Shown piece by piece: positions 1 to 9,194 of a stretch of DNA of 56,699 nucleotides. Within the stretch, counting starts at the first letter, position 1. The number at the start of each line of letters is the position of its first letter. Both the position numbers and the translations under genes were made by a program. Below the pieces are notes generated by a model. That model did no database searches and was not told the origin of the DNA. It worked only from the letters and a program-made list of their open reading frames with translations. Source of the DNA: Aureococcus anophagefferens (Eukaryota; Sar; Pelagophyceae; Pelagomonadales; Pelagomonadaceae); assembly GCF_000186865.1 (NCBI RefSeq), contig NW_008705564.1, positions 907,890 through 964,588 of the forward strand, written 5' to 3'.

Positions 1-44
1 AAACTAAGGCGTCCTGGCTGAGCCGCCGAGCGGGTCACTATATC

Positions 45-431
45 ATGCGTTATATTTGGCTGCTGTTGATTCCTGGCTGCTTGGGTTTCTGCTGCTTTTT
101 AAGCCAGCGGAGCGATCGCCAAGCACGCGAAAATCGCGAAAGGGTCCGGGCCGAAAAAAGAGCGAACAAGACCCGCCAGCCGTCGCCTTTTCCTCCCAAA
201 GCGCCGAGCCAGCCGTCGGCGACGCCCGGTGGCTGGGCCGCCGGCGGCGCGCAGGGCCAAGTCGCCGGCGTCGTCCCGGGGCAAGTGCTCCAAGGAACCG
301 TCGTGCAATCTCCCGGACAGGTCTTCCAGGGAACCGTCGTGCAGAACGGCCCCGGCTACTACACCACGAACCCCCTTTACCCGGGCCAGATCCAGATGGG
401 CGGCATCACCCACTACTCACCGCGAATTTAG
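45..431 (+). CDS. Small membrane-anchored or secreted protein, unknown function
   Basis: A 128-residue protein starting at the first ATG of the frame. Residues 3-20 are hydrophobic and Cys-rich (WLLLIPGCLGFCCFL) and look like a signal peptide or signal anchor. A basic stretch (about 23-45) and a Pro/Gly/Gln-rich tail follow. The tail holds two copies of a PGQVxQGTVVQ motif (about residues 78-100), so it was probably built by local duplication. I recognise no family. Third positions are GC-rich as in the neighbours, which supports coding, but the short length keeps confidence moderate. Confidence 0.5.
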   Translation: MRYIWLLLIPGCLGFCCFLSQRSDRQARENRERVRAEKRANKTRQPSPFPPKAPSQPSATPGGWAAGGAQGQVAGVVPGQVLQGTVVQSPGQVFQGTVVQNGPGYYTTNPLYPGQIQMGGITHYSPRI

Positions 432-617
432 CCGACCCCCCGGCTTGGGTAAGTACGTCAAGCCGCCCCTCAAAGGCGGCCTAAAGTGCAAGCTCAGCCG
501 CAACGGCACGGCAACATCTAAGCCCTCATCTTTGCACCTCGGTTTTCTCCCGATTTCTACGGCAAATCAGCCCGATCGACGCCCGCCCTGGTGATCGTGC
601 CCGCGGCCGCCGTCGCC

Positions 618-1958
618 ATGGACGGCGTGGGGCTCCACCTCGTGCCGCGCGCGCGGCGGAAATGGCGGCGGCCGACGGTCTACGTCGGCGTGGCGACGGT
701 GCTCGTGGTCGGCAACCTGGCGACGATGCTGCGCGGCGTGCGATGGACGTCGTCGGCGACGGACCTCGACGTCGCGGTCGCCGACGCCGTCCCGGCGAGC
801 GCGCCGGCGCCGACGCGGCGGATCCCGACGCGCCTGATCCAGTCCGCCGCCGCCGAGGACCAGGAGCCGACCTGGCCCGCGGCGACGGCGAAGACCGTCG
901 CGCTCAACGCCGGCTTCGACCGCCTCTTCTTCGACGACGCCGCGGCGCTCGAGTTCGTGCGAAACGAGTACGCCGGCACGCCCCTCGTGTCGGCCTACGA
1001 AAACGCCGCGCGGCCCGTCATGCGGGCCGACCTCTTCCGCCTCGCCGCGGTCGCGAAGCTCGGCGGCTTCTGGCTCGACATGGACATGGTGAGCAAGGCG
1101 TCGCTCGCGCCGCTCGCGGACCAGGCCGACTACGGCGCCGCGTTCCCCCTCGAGTGGTGGAAGGACGACGCCGCCTTCTTCGCGCGGCACCGGCGAAAAG
1201 CCATGGACGCCGACGAGCACTGGCAGGTCGGCAACTACGCGTTCGCCGCGGCCCCGGCGCACCCGCTCGTGACGGACGCGCTCGAGGAGGCCGTGCGGCG
1301 CTGCGAGGCGCTGGAGGGGAGCGACGCCGTGAGCGATTTGGACGTCCTGCGGGCCACGGGGCCCTACATGCTCTCCGAGGTCTACCACGCGGGCCGCGTC
1401 GGCGGCCGCTACGCGGACGTGCTCCTGCTCCGGGGCGACGACGCGCCGCGCACGGAGCGGCCGACCAAGGGCGGCGCCGACTGGCACAAGTTCGGGAGCT
1501 TCGCGGAGCACGGCCTCGCCCACTCCTGGGTCACGCCGGCCGACCAGTCGTTCACGGAGGACGACGCCGGCGACGCGACCTACGGCGACGACGCGACCTA
1601 CGGCGACGACGGCGGCACCTACGGCGACAGCACCTACGACGCCGTCGTCGACGACGACGACGACGACGACGACGGCTCCTGCGGCTTCTTCTCGTTCCTG
1701 GGGCCGGCCGCGCCGTACTTCGAGTGGCCCTGCGACTTCGCGTCCCACCACTGGCTCCTCTTCGCCGTGGGCGGCGTCACGGCCCTGGCGACCTGCGCCG
1801 CGTGCGTGCTGTGCTGCGGCGCGTGCTCCGGCGGCGGCCACCCGTCGCAGACCGCGCCCGTCGCGCGGCCCCGGCCGTCGTCCCTGCCCCAGGAGAAGGG
1901 CATGACGGCGGCGAAGATGTCCGCGCGCACGTCGGGCAGGAGCGGGGCTAACTTTTAG
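618..1958 (+). CDS. GT32/OCH1-like glycosyltransferase, type II membrane protein
   Basis: A 446-residue protein. An N-terminal basic segment precedes a membrane anchor (VYVGVATVLVVGNLATML, about residues 21-38), giving type II Golgi topology. The catalytic region carries the GT32 hallmark: an MRADLFRLAAVAKLGG block followed at once by W-L-D-M-D-M, where DMD is the DXD motif for nucleotide-sugar and metal. The family includes alpha-1,6-mannosyltransferases and sphingolipid mannosyltransferases; the donor and acceptor here cannot be told. A TYGDD/poly-Asp linker leads to a second hydrophobic segment (HWLLFAVGGVTALATCAAC) and a Cys-rich, Pro-rich tail, unusual for the family. ATG 618 is used; an upstream GTG is ignored. 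The stop codon overlaps the stop of the converging sulfatase gene. Confidence 0.75.
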   Translation: MDGVGLHLVPRARRKWRRPTVYVGVATVLVVGNLATMLRGVRWTSSATDLDVAVADAVPASAPAPTRRIPTRLIQSAAAEDQEPTWPAATAKTVALNAGFDRLFFDDAAALEFVRNEYAGTPLVSAYENAARPVMRADLFRLAAVAKLGGFWLDMDMVSKASLAPLADQADYGAAFPLEWWKDDAAFFARHRRKAMDADEHWQVGNYAFAAAPAHPLVTDALEEAVRRCEALEGSDAVSDLDVLRATGPYMLSEVYHAGRVGGRYADVLLLRGDDAPRTERPTKGGADWHKFGSFAEHGLAHSWVTPADQSFTEDDAGDATYGDDATYGDDGGTYGDSTYDAVVDDDDDDDDGSCGFFSFLGPAAPYFEWPCDFASHHWLLFAVGGVTALATCAACVLCCGACSGGGHPSQTAPVARPRPSSLPQEKGMTAAKMSARTSGRSGANF

Positions 1959-3606
1959 GGGCAGGCCGCGCCCGCGCAGCGGAACCACGCGTCGAGCTCC
2001 GCGTCGAGCGCCGCGCGCGCGCCGCCGTCGGCGCTCGCGTAGGTGTTCACGGTGCACCAGGGGTCCGCCGCCGTGTCGAAGAGCTCGCGGGCCGTCGGGC
2101 TCCGGAACGTCAGGTTCGCGGCGGTCTGGGTCCCGTTCTCGTATTTCGCGTAGAGCAGGTCGACGCCGCCGTCGATCTTCCGGAGGCCGAGGAAGTTGTT
2201 GCCCGCGTTTTCCGTCGGGTAGCAGGCGCCGACGCAGCCGCCGTTCGGCGCCGGCCCCCAGCAGGCGTCGCCCTCTTCGAGGTCGCCGCACCAGACGTCC
2301 GCGCCGGGGTACGCCGTTTTCGGCGCGGCGCAGTCCGCGACGCACTTGTCGTTCGCGTCGTTGAAGTAGTACTCGACGAGCACCGACGTGCGCCACGTCT
2401 CGTCGGCCTCGCCCTTGAGAGGCCCGGCGACGGACCGCCCGTCCCAGTCGAAGGCGCGGCCCACGCCGCACAGCTCCGCCAGGGTCGGCGCCAGGTCGAC
2501 GTTCGTCACCAGCGCGCCCACCGTCGTCCCCCTGCCGACGCCGGGGCCCTTGATGACCAGGGGCACGCGCGTGTCCCAGTCGTAGACGTGGCGCTTGTCC
2601 ATGAGCATGTTGAGCTGGCCGAGCTGGAAGCCGTGGTCCGAGGTGAAGACGAAGTACGTGCGGTCCGTCGCGCCGCGGGCGTCGACGGTCGTCACGAGCG
2701 CCTCCACGAGGTCGTCGACGGCCATGAGCGACCGCCAGCGGTTCCGATAGACGCCGTCGACGACCTCGGCGGCCGCGGCCGTGATCATCGGCTGCGTCGG
2801 GACGTTCGCCGCGTGGCGCCTTCGCGCGTCGAACGTCGCGTTCCAGGCGGGCCCGCGCACGGGTTTCGCCGGCCAGCTCGGGTCCCAATGGTCCGCGTAC
2901 CAGGGCGGCGGGTTGAAGGGCTCGTGGACGGCCTTGGGCGCGCAGTAGAGCAGCACGGGCTCCGACTTGGACAGGTGCCTCTCGAGGAAGGCCACGGACG
3001 CGTTGCCGACGACGGACACCGTGTAGGCGTCCTTGGGCGCCGCGTAGGCGCCGTCTGGGATGCCCGGCGCGTTCCTCGCGACGAACTCGGGGCCGAAGTA
3101 GTCACCGCCGCCGTTCGCCAAATACGCGGACCAGCCCTGGGGCACGTAGCCCTCCGGCATGGCGTTGACGTACTTGCCCAGGAGCGCCGTCGCGTAGCCC
3201 GCGCGCTGGAAGACGAGGCCGAAGCTCCGGTTGTGCACGGCGTCCATGTTCACGTGCATGGCGGCCCAGGACGTGTTCGTCGTCCGCAGGTTGTGGAAGT
3301 AGCGGCCCGTGAGCGTCGTGGAGCGGGAGGGGTTGCAGATGGGCACGTGGATGAAGGCGTTGGTGAAGGTCGCGCCCTCGTCGACGAGGAGCCGCTTCGT
3401 CTTCGGGAGGGGCGTGGCGCCGCCGACGGTGGGGAAGCTCGAGCCCAGCATCTGGTCCTGGTCGTCCGTGACCTGTCGGCGGCGCGTCTCGCGCGCTCGA
3501 GGGTTCGGACGCGGGCGGGCGTCACGATGTAGACGACGTTGGGCTGCTTCGACGACGAGCACGTCGAGGCGAGGGCCGACGCGAAGAACGCATAGAGGGC
3601 CCGCAT
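1955..3606 (-). CDS. Secreted type I sulfatase (FGly sulfatase), one 53-bp intron
   Basis: Two exons, 3526..3606 and 1955..3472, give 532 residues. Exon 1 encodes a signal peptide (MRALYAFFASALAST) and the start of the sulfatase fold (QPNVVYI). Removing a GT-AG intron at 3473..3525 restores the metal-binding core VTDDQDQ, the family's first Asp pair. The catalytic C-N-P-S-R matches the C-x-P-S-R signature whose Cys is converted to formylglycine. DHGFQLGQ supplies further metal ligands. Length and motif order fit GlcNAc-6-sulfatase-like arylsulfatases; the substrate is not predictable, though a role on sulfated wall or extracellular polysaccharide is likely. The TAA stop (1955-1957) overlaps the TAG of the converging gene. 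Confidence 0.87.
3473..3525 (-). other. Spliceosomal intron in sulfatase gene (53 bp)
   Basis: On the minus strand the intron starts GTGACGCC and ends GCCGACAG. Splicing joins ATC to GTC ACG GAC GAC and restores the conserved VYIVTDDQ of sulfatases. It is not an obvious introner: it has no terminal inverted repeats, and the bases after each splice site (GTGACGCC and GTCACGGA) match at only 5 of 8 positions. Confidence 0.75.
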
Positions 3607-4944
3607 GCTTGCCCCGCGCGCTAAAAAGCGCTTTATTGAAGTTTGAAAATCTTCCGAAGCGCTCGTGGCCGAAAATTTTCAAACTCCGGAACGGACCGAA
3701 GGTCCGGACCCGGAGGGTCCGGGCCTTCGAGGGCCCCGAGAAGGCGGGAGGGGTCGGAGGAGGGGTCGGAGGGGTCGTTTCGCCGGGTTTCGAAGGGGCT
3801 TCGGCTCGTCCATCGGCCTCGATCTTCGATGATTTGCTGGAGGACTACATAGAGTAGTCGCGCTCCGCCACGCCATACTTCGCCGTAGTCCTACGATCAA
3901 ACCACGACGCTCGCTCGCTCCCGCGACCACGGTAGCGAGCGAAGCGAGCGCAGCGCCGGTGATCGTTCGTCCGACGCCGCGGCCCAACGCGGCGCGCGCG
4001 CGGTCCCCGCGGCGGCCGGCGGCGCGCCGTCGCGCGCGGTCTGAGGTCGATTTTTTGGTCATAGGGCCGAGGATGCAATTTTTCTCGCGCTGCGCGCGCC
4101 CATCCGCAGCGTCGCATCGCGCCCACGCCGCGCGCGCGAGCCGCGGCCGCCGCCGCGGCGGCGCGATCGCTCGCGCCGCCGCCGTCGCGCGCGCTCGCGG
4201 AGGTCGAATCTGGCCATCTAGGGCCGACGGGATGCAATTTTTCGCGCGCTACGCGCGCCTTCGCCCGTAGCGTCGCATCACGTTCAGCACCGCCGCGCGC
4301 GCGAGCCGCCGCCGCGGCGCGGTCGCCCGCGCGCGACGGCGTCGCCGTCCCGCGCGCGCGCGCGGAGCGCCCGGTCCACGAGCACGCGTTCGTGAGGAGT
4401 GCCGAAGCGCTCGACGACGCGTGCGCGGTCGGTCCACCGCCGCGACGTAGTCCGCGGGCGTCGCGTCGCGCGCGCGGCGACGCGCGCGCCGGCGCCGGCG
4501 GCCGCCGGCGCGTCGAAGACCCCGCCGAAGCGTCCACGCTCGAGGCCCGGGTTCGGCCCGGGTTCGCGACGCCCGCCGCGCGCTTCCACCAGTCCGCCCG
4601 GCGCGCGGCGTCCGCCGACGGCATCCGGTACCGCTCGTCGCGACGCCGGCGCCGCGAAGCGACGGCCGCGAGCCCCCGCGGCTCCCGCGCGGCGTCGCGC
4701 GCGGCCGGGCGTCGCCGGGGCGCGGCGGCGGCGGCCTCCGGCGGTGCGGACGCCGGCGCGAGACGCTCGCGGCGCACGCCTTCGGCCCGGGACGCGGGCG
4801 CGAAACCTTCCGCTGTGCACACCAAGGCGTGGCTCCGGACCTTCTTCAACGTTTCCGTCATGATGCCGAAAGTCCGGAGTTGGCGCCTCTCCTAGAGAAA
4901 GCCTGGAAACATGGGGCAGCTCAAACTCCCAAGCACACACGACC
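3607..4944. other. 1.3-kb gap without a confident gene
   Basis: The gap between the sulfatase 5' end and the next plus-strand gene is GC- and CpG-rich and open in several frames simply because stops are rare. At 3632-3705 GTTTGAAAA and TTTTCAAAC form a 9-bp inverted repeat. A diverged tandem repeat lies at 4043-4320. On the minus strand, a frame from ATG 4861 begins MTETLKKVRSHALV and has a plausible stretch (RYRMPSADAARRADWWKR); a second minus frame nearby has RARVVERFGTPHERVLVDRAL. Together they could be a decayed or intron-split minus-strand gene at about 4300-4861. The Arg/Ala-biased composition is also what a non-coding frame gives here, so I do not call it a gene. Confidence 0.4.
4043..4320. 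repeat. Diverged tandem repeat, two copies, period about 157 bp
   Basis: Copy 1 (about 4043-4160) and copy 2 (about 4200-4320) share the order GAGGTCGA, TAGGGCCGA, GATGCAATTTTTC, GCGCGC, CAGCGTCGCATC or TAGCGTCGCATC, then a CG-only run ending GCGCGCGAGCC. The A/T-rich GATGCAATTTTT core is striking in a CG background. No terminal inverted repeats or coding capacity are visible. Confidence 0.6.
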
Positions 4945-5376
4945 ATGGCCTTCACGCCGCGTCGCGGTTACTTCGCCTTCGATGGCCCCGCGCAATCTCC
5001 CACGCACGCGCCGTCCGCGGCCTTCACGCCGCGTCGCGGCTACGTGCCCATACCCGCCGTCCCCAAGGAGAAGACGAGCCGCACGCTCTTCATCGAGCAG
5101 CAGCACGAGCGGCTGGTGAAGGAGGCGCGCGAGGACGCCATGTTCGACTCCATGATGCGCTCGGCGACGCCGCCGCGGCCCGCCGCGCCGCAGCAGCCGC
5201 CGAAGCCCGGCCTCCGGTCCACGGCGCTCGCGCTCACGGCGGCGCGCGCGCTCCACCGCGACTCCGTCCTCTTCACCGAGCGCGATCGCCGGCGGTGGGA
5301 GAGCGTCTGCGAGCGGCGGCGGCCGGACGACCGGCGCGCCGCGGCCACGGCCGCCCGCGGCGCGGCCGACGCGTAG
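4945..5376 (+). CDS. Small hypothetical protein with AFTPRRGY repeats
   Basis: A 143-residue protein. Two copies of AFTPRRGY lie at residues 2-9 and about 26-33, the first starting right after Met. A helical, charged middle follows (KTSRTLFIEQQHERLVKEAREDAMFDSMMR), then a Pro-rich linker and a basic C-terminus. It has no signal peptide or membrane segment. The repeated R-x-G-Y motifs suggest a short docking peptide, which is only inference. I do not recognise the family. Coding is supported by composition unlike the Arg/Pro-rich shadow frames. Confidence 0.5.
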   Translation: MAFTPRRGYFAFDGPAQSPTHAPSAAFTPRRGYVPIPAVPKEKTSRTLFIEQQHERLVKEAREDAMFDSMMRSATPPRPAAPQQPPKPGLRSTALALTAARALHRDSVLFTERDRRRWESVCERRRPDDRRAAATAARGAADA

Positions 5377-5576
5377 CACCGCCGCGCGTCGTCGCTAATG
5401 TGTGTGACTGTCAGCCGAGTCTAAAAGGTGTGTCATCGGCCACGGCGCTCCTTTTCGTCCGCGGGAGGGCTCCGACGCCCTGCTCCGGAACTCCCGGCTA
5501 CGCCGGCGACGTGGGCTTCGCGAATGACAAGACTCGGTAAACTCGGCGAGTAGACTTCTGGGCAGCCCATTTGGAG

Positions 5577-6472
5577 ATGGCGTCGCGCGCGCGGCTCTAC
5601 TGCGGCGGCGTGGCCGCGGGCTACGTCTGCTACGCGCTCTACCGCAGATGGTCCCGCGGCGTGCCGCTGCGCGGCGCCGCCGTCGTCATCTCCGGCGCCT
5701 CGGCGGGCATCGGCGCCGCCCTTGCCAAGGAATGCGCGAAGCGCGGCAGCAAGGTCTTCCTGCTGGCGAGGAACGAGGCGGCCCTCGACAATTCGTCGCG
5801 GAGATCGGCCGGGAAAACGCCGTCGCGCTGCGCTGCGACTGCAGCGACGCGGCGCAGGTCGCGAAGGTCGCGGAAGCCGTCGGCGTCCCCACGGTGCTCG
5901 TCAACAACGCGGGCGCGGGCGCCTGGCGCTTCCTGAACGAGGCGCCGGCGAGCGACGTGTCCTTCTGCCTCGGCGCGCCCTACGTCGCCGCGGCCCTCCT
6001 CTCGCGCGAATTCGCCCCGAAGATGATTCGCTCGGGGAAGAAGTCGTCCATTTTGGCCGTCCAGAGCCCCGCGGGCCTCCTCGCCGTGCCCGGCGCGACG
6101 TCCTACGTCTGCGCGCGCTGGGCGCTCCGCGGGCTCTACGAATCCCTCGTCCAGGACTGCTACGGCTCCTCCGTGAACAGCCAGATGGCCGTCTTCGGCG
6201 AGGTCTCGAGCGAATATTTCTCCACGAACGCGGGCGCCGCGGACCGGCTCCCAAAGATCGCCACGTGGCTCGTGAGGCCCATCCTCACGGCCGAGGCGGC
6301 GGCCGTCGTCGCCGCGGACCAGATCGAGTCGGGGCGGGCAACTGTTTATGCTCCGTTCATGCTCCGCGTCGTCGCGGGCCTCAACCACCTCTGCGCGCCC
6401 GCGGTCCGCGCGCTCGTCGTCGCGACGTCGTCCGTCTCCTCGGCGGACTTCGCCCGGGGCGCGTCAGCATAG
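5577..6472 (+). CDS. Short-chain dehydrogenase/reductase, frame-broken near 5790
   Basis: An SDR with an N-terminal membrane segment (LYCGGVAAGYVCYALY). The Rossmann motif SGASAGIGAALAKECAKRG and LLARNEAALD are read in the frame of ATG 5577. From about 5790 the homologous protein continues in another frame (FVAEIGRENAVALRCD, VLVNNAGAGAWRF, then SPAGLLAVPGATSYVCARWALRGLYESL). The shift equals one missing base (or two extra) around CTCGACAATTCGTCGCG, with no GT-AG intron of usable size. The active site is incomplete: the segment around Y-V-C-A-R lacks the usual Y-x-x-x-K lysine. It may be a pseudogene, a sequencing or assembly error, or an already divergent reductase. It resembles the 3-ketosphinganine-reductase type at 28055..29113. 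Intact length would be about 298 residues. Confidence 0.6.
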
Positions 6473-6480
6473 CGACGTCC

Positions 6481-9044
6481 TTACTTCCTCGGCGGCTTCG
6501 GGAGCGTGGCCCGCTGGAGCTTGGCCCGCCGGTCGCGCGCGCGCTTCGCCGCGCGCTCCGTCGCGGCCGCCGTCGCCGCGGCCTCGCGCTTTTGCGCGGC
6601 CGCGTCCAAATCCCTCTTGTACTTGGCGAAGCCGCCGCGCTCCAGGACGACTTTTGAGTCGCGGCAGACGTACAACGGGCACTCGACGCCGTCGGCGTCG
6701 CGGCCGAGCGCGTCGACGAGCGCCGCGTCGTGGGACACCTGGGCAGCAAAAGGGTGATTCAACGTCGATTCAACATGAGTGTTCCGCGCGCGCGCGTTCC
6801 GGAAAAAGCATCCACGCTTCGAGAGCGCTCCGAGAAATGATCGCTCGTCCAAAAGTCAGCCGAAACGAGTGGAAACCGGCCGAGATATGAGCCTTTGAAG
6901 TTGGGAATTTCGCTCTCTTTTGCTGCCCTGTGGGACACGGCGAGGACGCCGCCCTCGTAGGCCTCGAGCGCGCGGATGAGCGCGTCGACGGACTCGAGGT
7001 CCAGGTGGTTCGTCGGCTCGTCGAGGATCAGCACGTGCGGCCGTTTGAGAGCGATGGACGCGAAGCAGACGCGCGCCTTCTGGCCGCCGCTCAGGTCCTT
7101 GACGGGCATGACGTGGCGCGCGGAGTCGAGGCCGAACTTGCCGAGCCACTTGCGCGCGTCCTGCGCCGCGCCGAGGGACGGGTACGTCTTCAGCAGGAAG
7201 TCGACGGCGGAGTCGCCCGAACCGCACTTCTTCAGCTCGCTAAAGTGCTGGTCGTAGTAGCCGACGACGAGATTGCGCCCGACGGACGCGTCGCCCGACG
7301 TCGGCGCCAGCGCGCCCGTGAGCAGCTTGAGCAGCGTCGACTTGCCCGAGCCGTTCGCGCCCACCAACGCCGCGCGCGTCGACGGCGTCACGCAGAGGTC
7401 CAGATCTTCAAAGCCCCGGAACGCGCCGGACTTCGTCGTCGCTTCGTAGGCGAACCCGACCCGGCGCAGCTCCGCCGCGAGGCCCGGCAGGCTCCGGCAG
7501 TTCTCCGGCGCCTCGATGGTGAAATCGACGGCGTACTCGCGCGGCTTCTCCGCGAGCCGCGGCAGGCCGAGCCGCTCCATGAGCCGCGCCTCGAGCTTGT
7601 CGGCCTTGAGGGCCGGGTGCTTCGCGCGCTCCTCCTTGAGCGCCTTCTGCTGGAGCGCAAAGTCCTTGGCCCGCTTCGCGCGCCGCGCCGCGTCGCCCGC
7701 TTCGAGCCGCTTCAGGCCGCCCCGATGGTACTCCAAACCGCCGTCGTCCGTCAGGAGCACCAGGTCCGTGCACGTCTCGTCCAGGAAGTCGCGGTCGTGG
7801 CTCACGGTCAGCAAGGTCGACGTCGCCGGGAAGGACGACGTCAGGTAGCCGTCCAACCAGAGCACCGCGTCCAGGTCGAGGTGGTTCGTCGGCTCGTCCA
7901 GCAGCAGCAGCCGCGGCGCGGCGAGCAGCGCGCGCGCGAGGCTCACGCGCATGCGCCAGCCGCCGGAGAGCTCCTTCACGGGGCCCTCGACCATGCGCTC
8001 CGTGAAGCCGAGGCCGCAGAGGATCCGCCGCGCGCGCGCCTCGGCGCCGTCCGCGTCCGTCGCCTCGAGCTCGTCCGCGACCGCCGCGAGCCGCGCGGCC
8101 GCGGCGGCGACGTCGCCGGACTCCGCCTCCAGCGCCGCGAAGAGGGTCGCTTCCTCGTCCAGCAGGGCGGCGCGCGTCTCGTCCGCGGCGAGGACCTCGT
8201 CCAATACGCGGCCGCCCGACGCCGCGACCTCCTGCTCGACGAGCAAGATGTCGAGCGACGCGGGCACGGGCAGCCGGCGCGCCGCGAGGAAGCGCAGGAG
8301 CGTGGACTTGCCCCGGCCGTTGGCGCCGATGAGGCCGTAGCGGCGGCCCCGGCTCAGCGTCAGGTCCGCGTTGACCAAGAGCGGCTTCTCCGGCGCGGAA
8401 ATGCTAAACCCCTTGACGACGACGTCGACGCCGCGGTCGTCGGCGGCGGCGCCGCCGCCGGGCAGCGTCAGGGAGAAGCCCGCGAGCCGCGCGTCGAGGG
8501 GCGCGGCGTCGGCGTCCTCGCCCGTGAGGCCGAGCTCGGCCTCCTCGGCCTCGCGCGCCTCGCCGCGCTTCAGCAGCTTCTTCTCCTTGCCGCTGAGCCT
8601 GCCGCCGGCCGCGGCCTTGGCCTTGACCTTGTCGTAGTCGATAAGCCACTGGGGCCGGCCCGCGGGCGCGGCGGCGGGCTCGGGGGCCGACCGCGCCGCC
8701 TTGGCCTCGCGCCGCGCCTTCGCCGCCGCGCGGACCGCGGCCTCCTCGTCCTTCTGCGCCGCCTCCTGCTTCGTGATCGTGTTGCCGAACGCGTCCGTGG
8801 TCAGCTCCGACTCCGACGCCGTCGACGCGTCGTCGCCGCCGCAGTCCAGCATGTCCTCGACGGCGCGCGCGCGCTCCGCCTCGGCGGCGGCGCGGCTCGC
8901 CTTCTTCGAGGACTTGCTCGGCGCGTCGTCCTTCTTCGCGTCCTTCGCCTTTTTCGAGGACTTGCTGGGCGCGTCGTCCTTCGCGTCCTTCGCCTTTTTA
9001 GCGTCCTTCTTCGCCTTGGCGTCGCTGCTATCCTTCTTGCCCAT
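6481..9044 (-). CDS. ABC-F family ATPase (ABCF1/GCN20-like), one introner intron
   Basis: Exons 6939..9044 and 6481..6738 give 787 residues. A Lys/Ala-rich N-terminal tail (about 1-150) precedes two ABC cassettes without membrane domains, the ABC-F layout of soluble ribosome-associated translation factors. Cassette 1: Walker A GANGRGKST, signature LSGGWRMRVSLARAL, Walker B LLLLDEPTNHLD, H-switch TVSHDRDF. Cassette 2: GANGSGKST, LSGGQKARV, VLILDEPTNHLDLES, and the second H-switch AVSHD. That last motif exists only after removal of the intron 6739..6938; unspliced it would read AVSHRAAKES and run on in transposon sequence. ATG 9044 (MGKKDSSDAK) is chosen, since upstream in-frame codons come from a short tandem repeat. 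The gene diverges from the one starting at 9195. Confidence 0.9.
6739..6930 (-). mobile_element. Introner element, family A (copy IE1), acting as intron 6739..6938
   Basis: A 192-bp element with terminal inverted repeats CAGGGCAGCAAAAG and CTTTTGCTGCCCAG, flanked by direct 8-bp target duplications GTGTCCCA (6931-6938 and 6731-6738, minus reading). The functional intron is the 5' duplication plus the element: the GT donor is the first two bases of the duplication and the acceptor is the final CAG of the element. It splices in phase 0. The body is about 95% like copy IE2 and encodes no transposase, so it is non-autonomous. Confidence 0.92.
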
Positions 9045-9050
9045 CGTCGC

Positions 9051-9112
9051 TGGAGCTGGATGCAAAGAGCGCTGGAGGTGGATGCAAAGAGCTGGAGCTG
9101 GATGCAAAGAGC
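9051..9112. repeat. Three tandem 20-bp repeats in a divergent promoter region
   Basis: Copies TGGAGCTGGATGCAAAGAGC (9051-9070), TGGAGGTGGATGCAAAGAGC (9073-9092) and TGGAGCTGGATGCAAAGAGC (9093-9112) lie in the 150 bp between two divergent start codons (9044 minus, 9195 plus). Three near-identical copies there could be repeated protein-binding sites or a small minisatellite. Confidence 0.7.
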
Positions 9113-9194
9113 TTCAGGCGAGGCTCATGCCGCCGAGAGAGCTCGAAGGCAATGCCGACCTCGATCACTTCAACGTCGAGCAAATGAGCACACG

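Noticed and set aside
567..2888. 773-residue minus-strand frame antisense to the GT32-like gene
   Set aside because: Arg/Pro-rich shadow translation caused by lack of stops in GC-rich DNA; real GT32 and sulfatase motifs lie in the other frames.
3473..3525. Sulfatase intron as an eighth introner
   Set aside because: Flanks GTGACGCC/GTCACGGA match at only five of eight positions and there are no inverted repeats; at most a decayed insertion.
3845..4861. 338-residue minus-strand frame in the gap
   Set aside because: Some stretches look protein-like, but overall composition is Ala/Arg low complexity and crosses a tandem repeat; left as possible decayed sequence.
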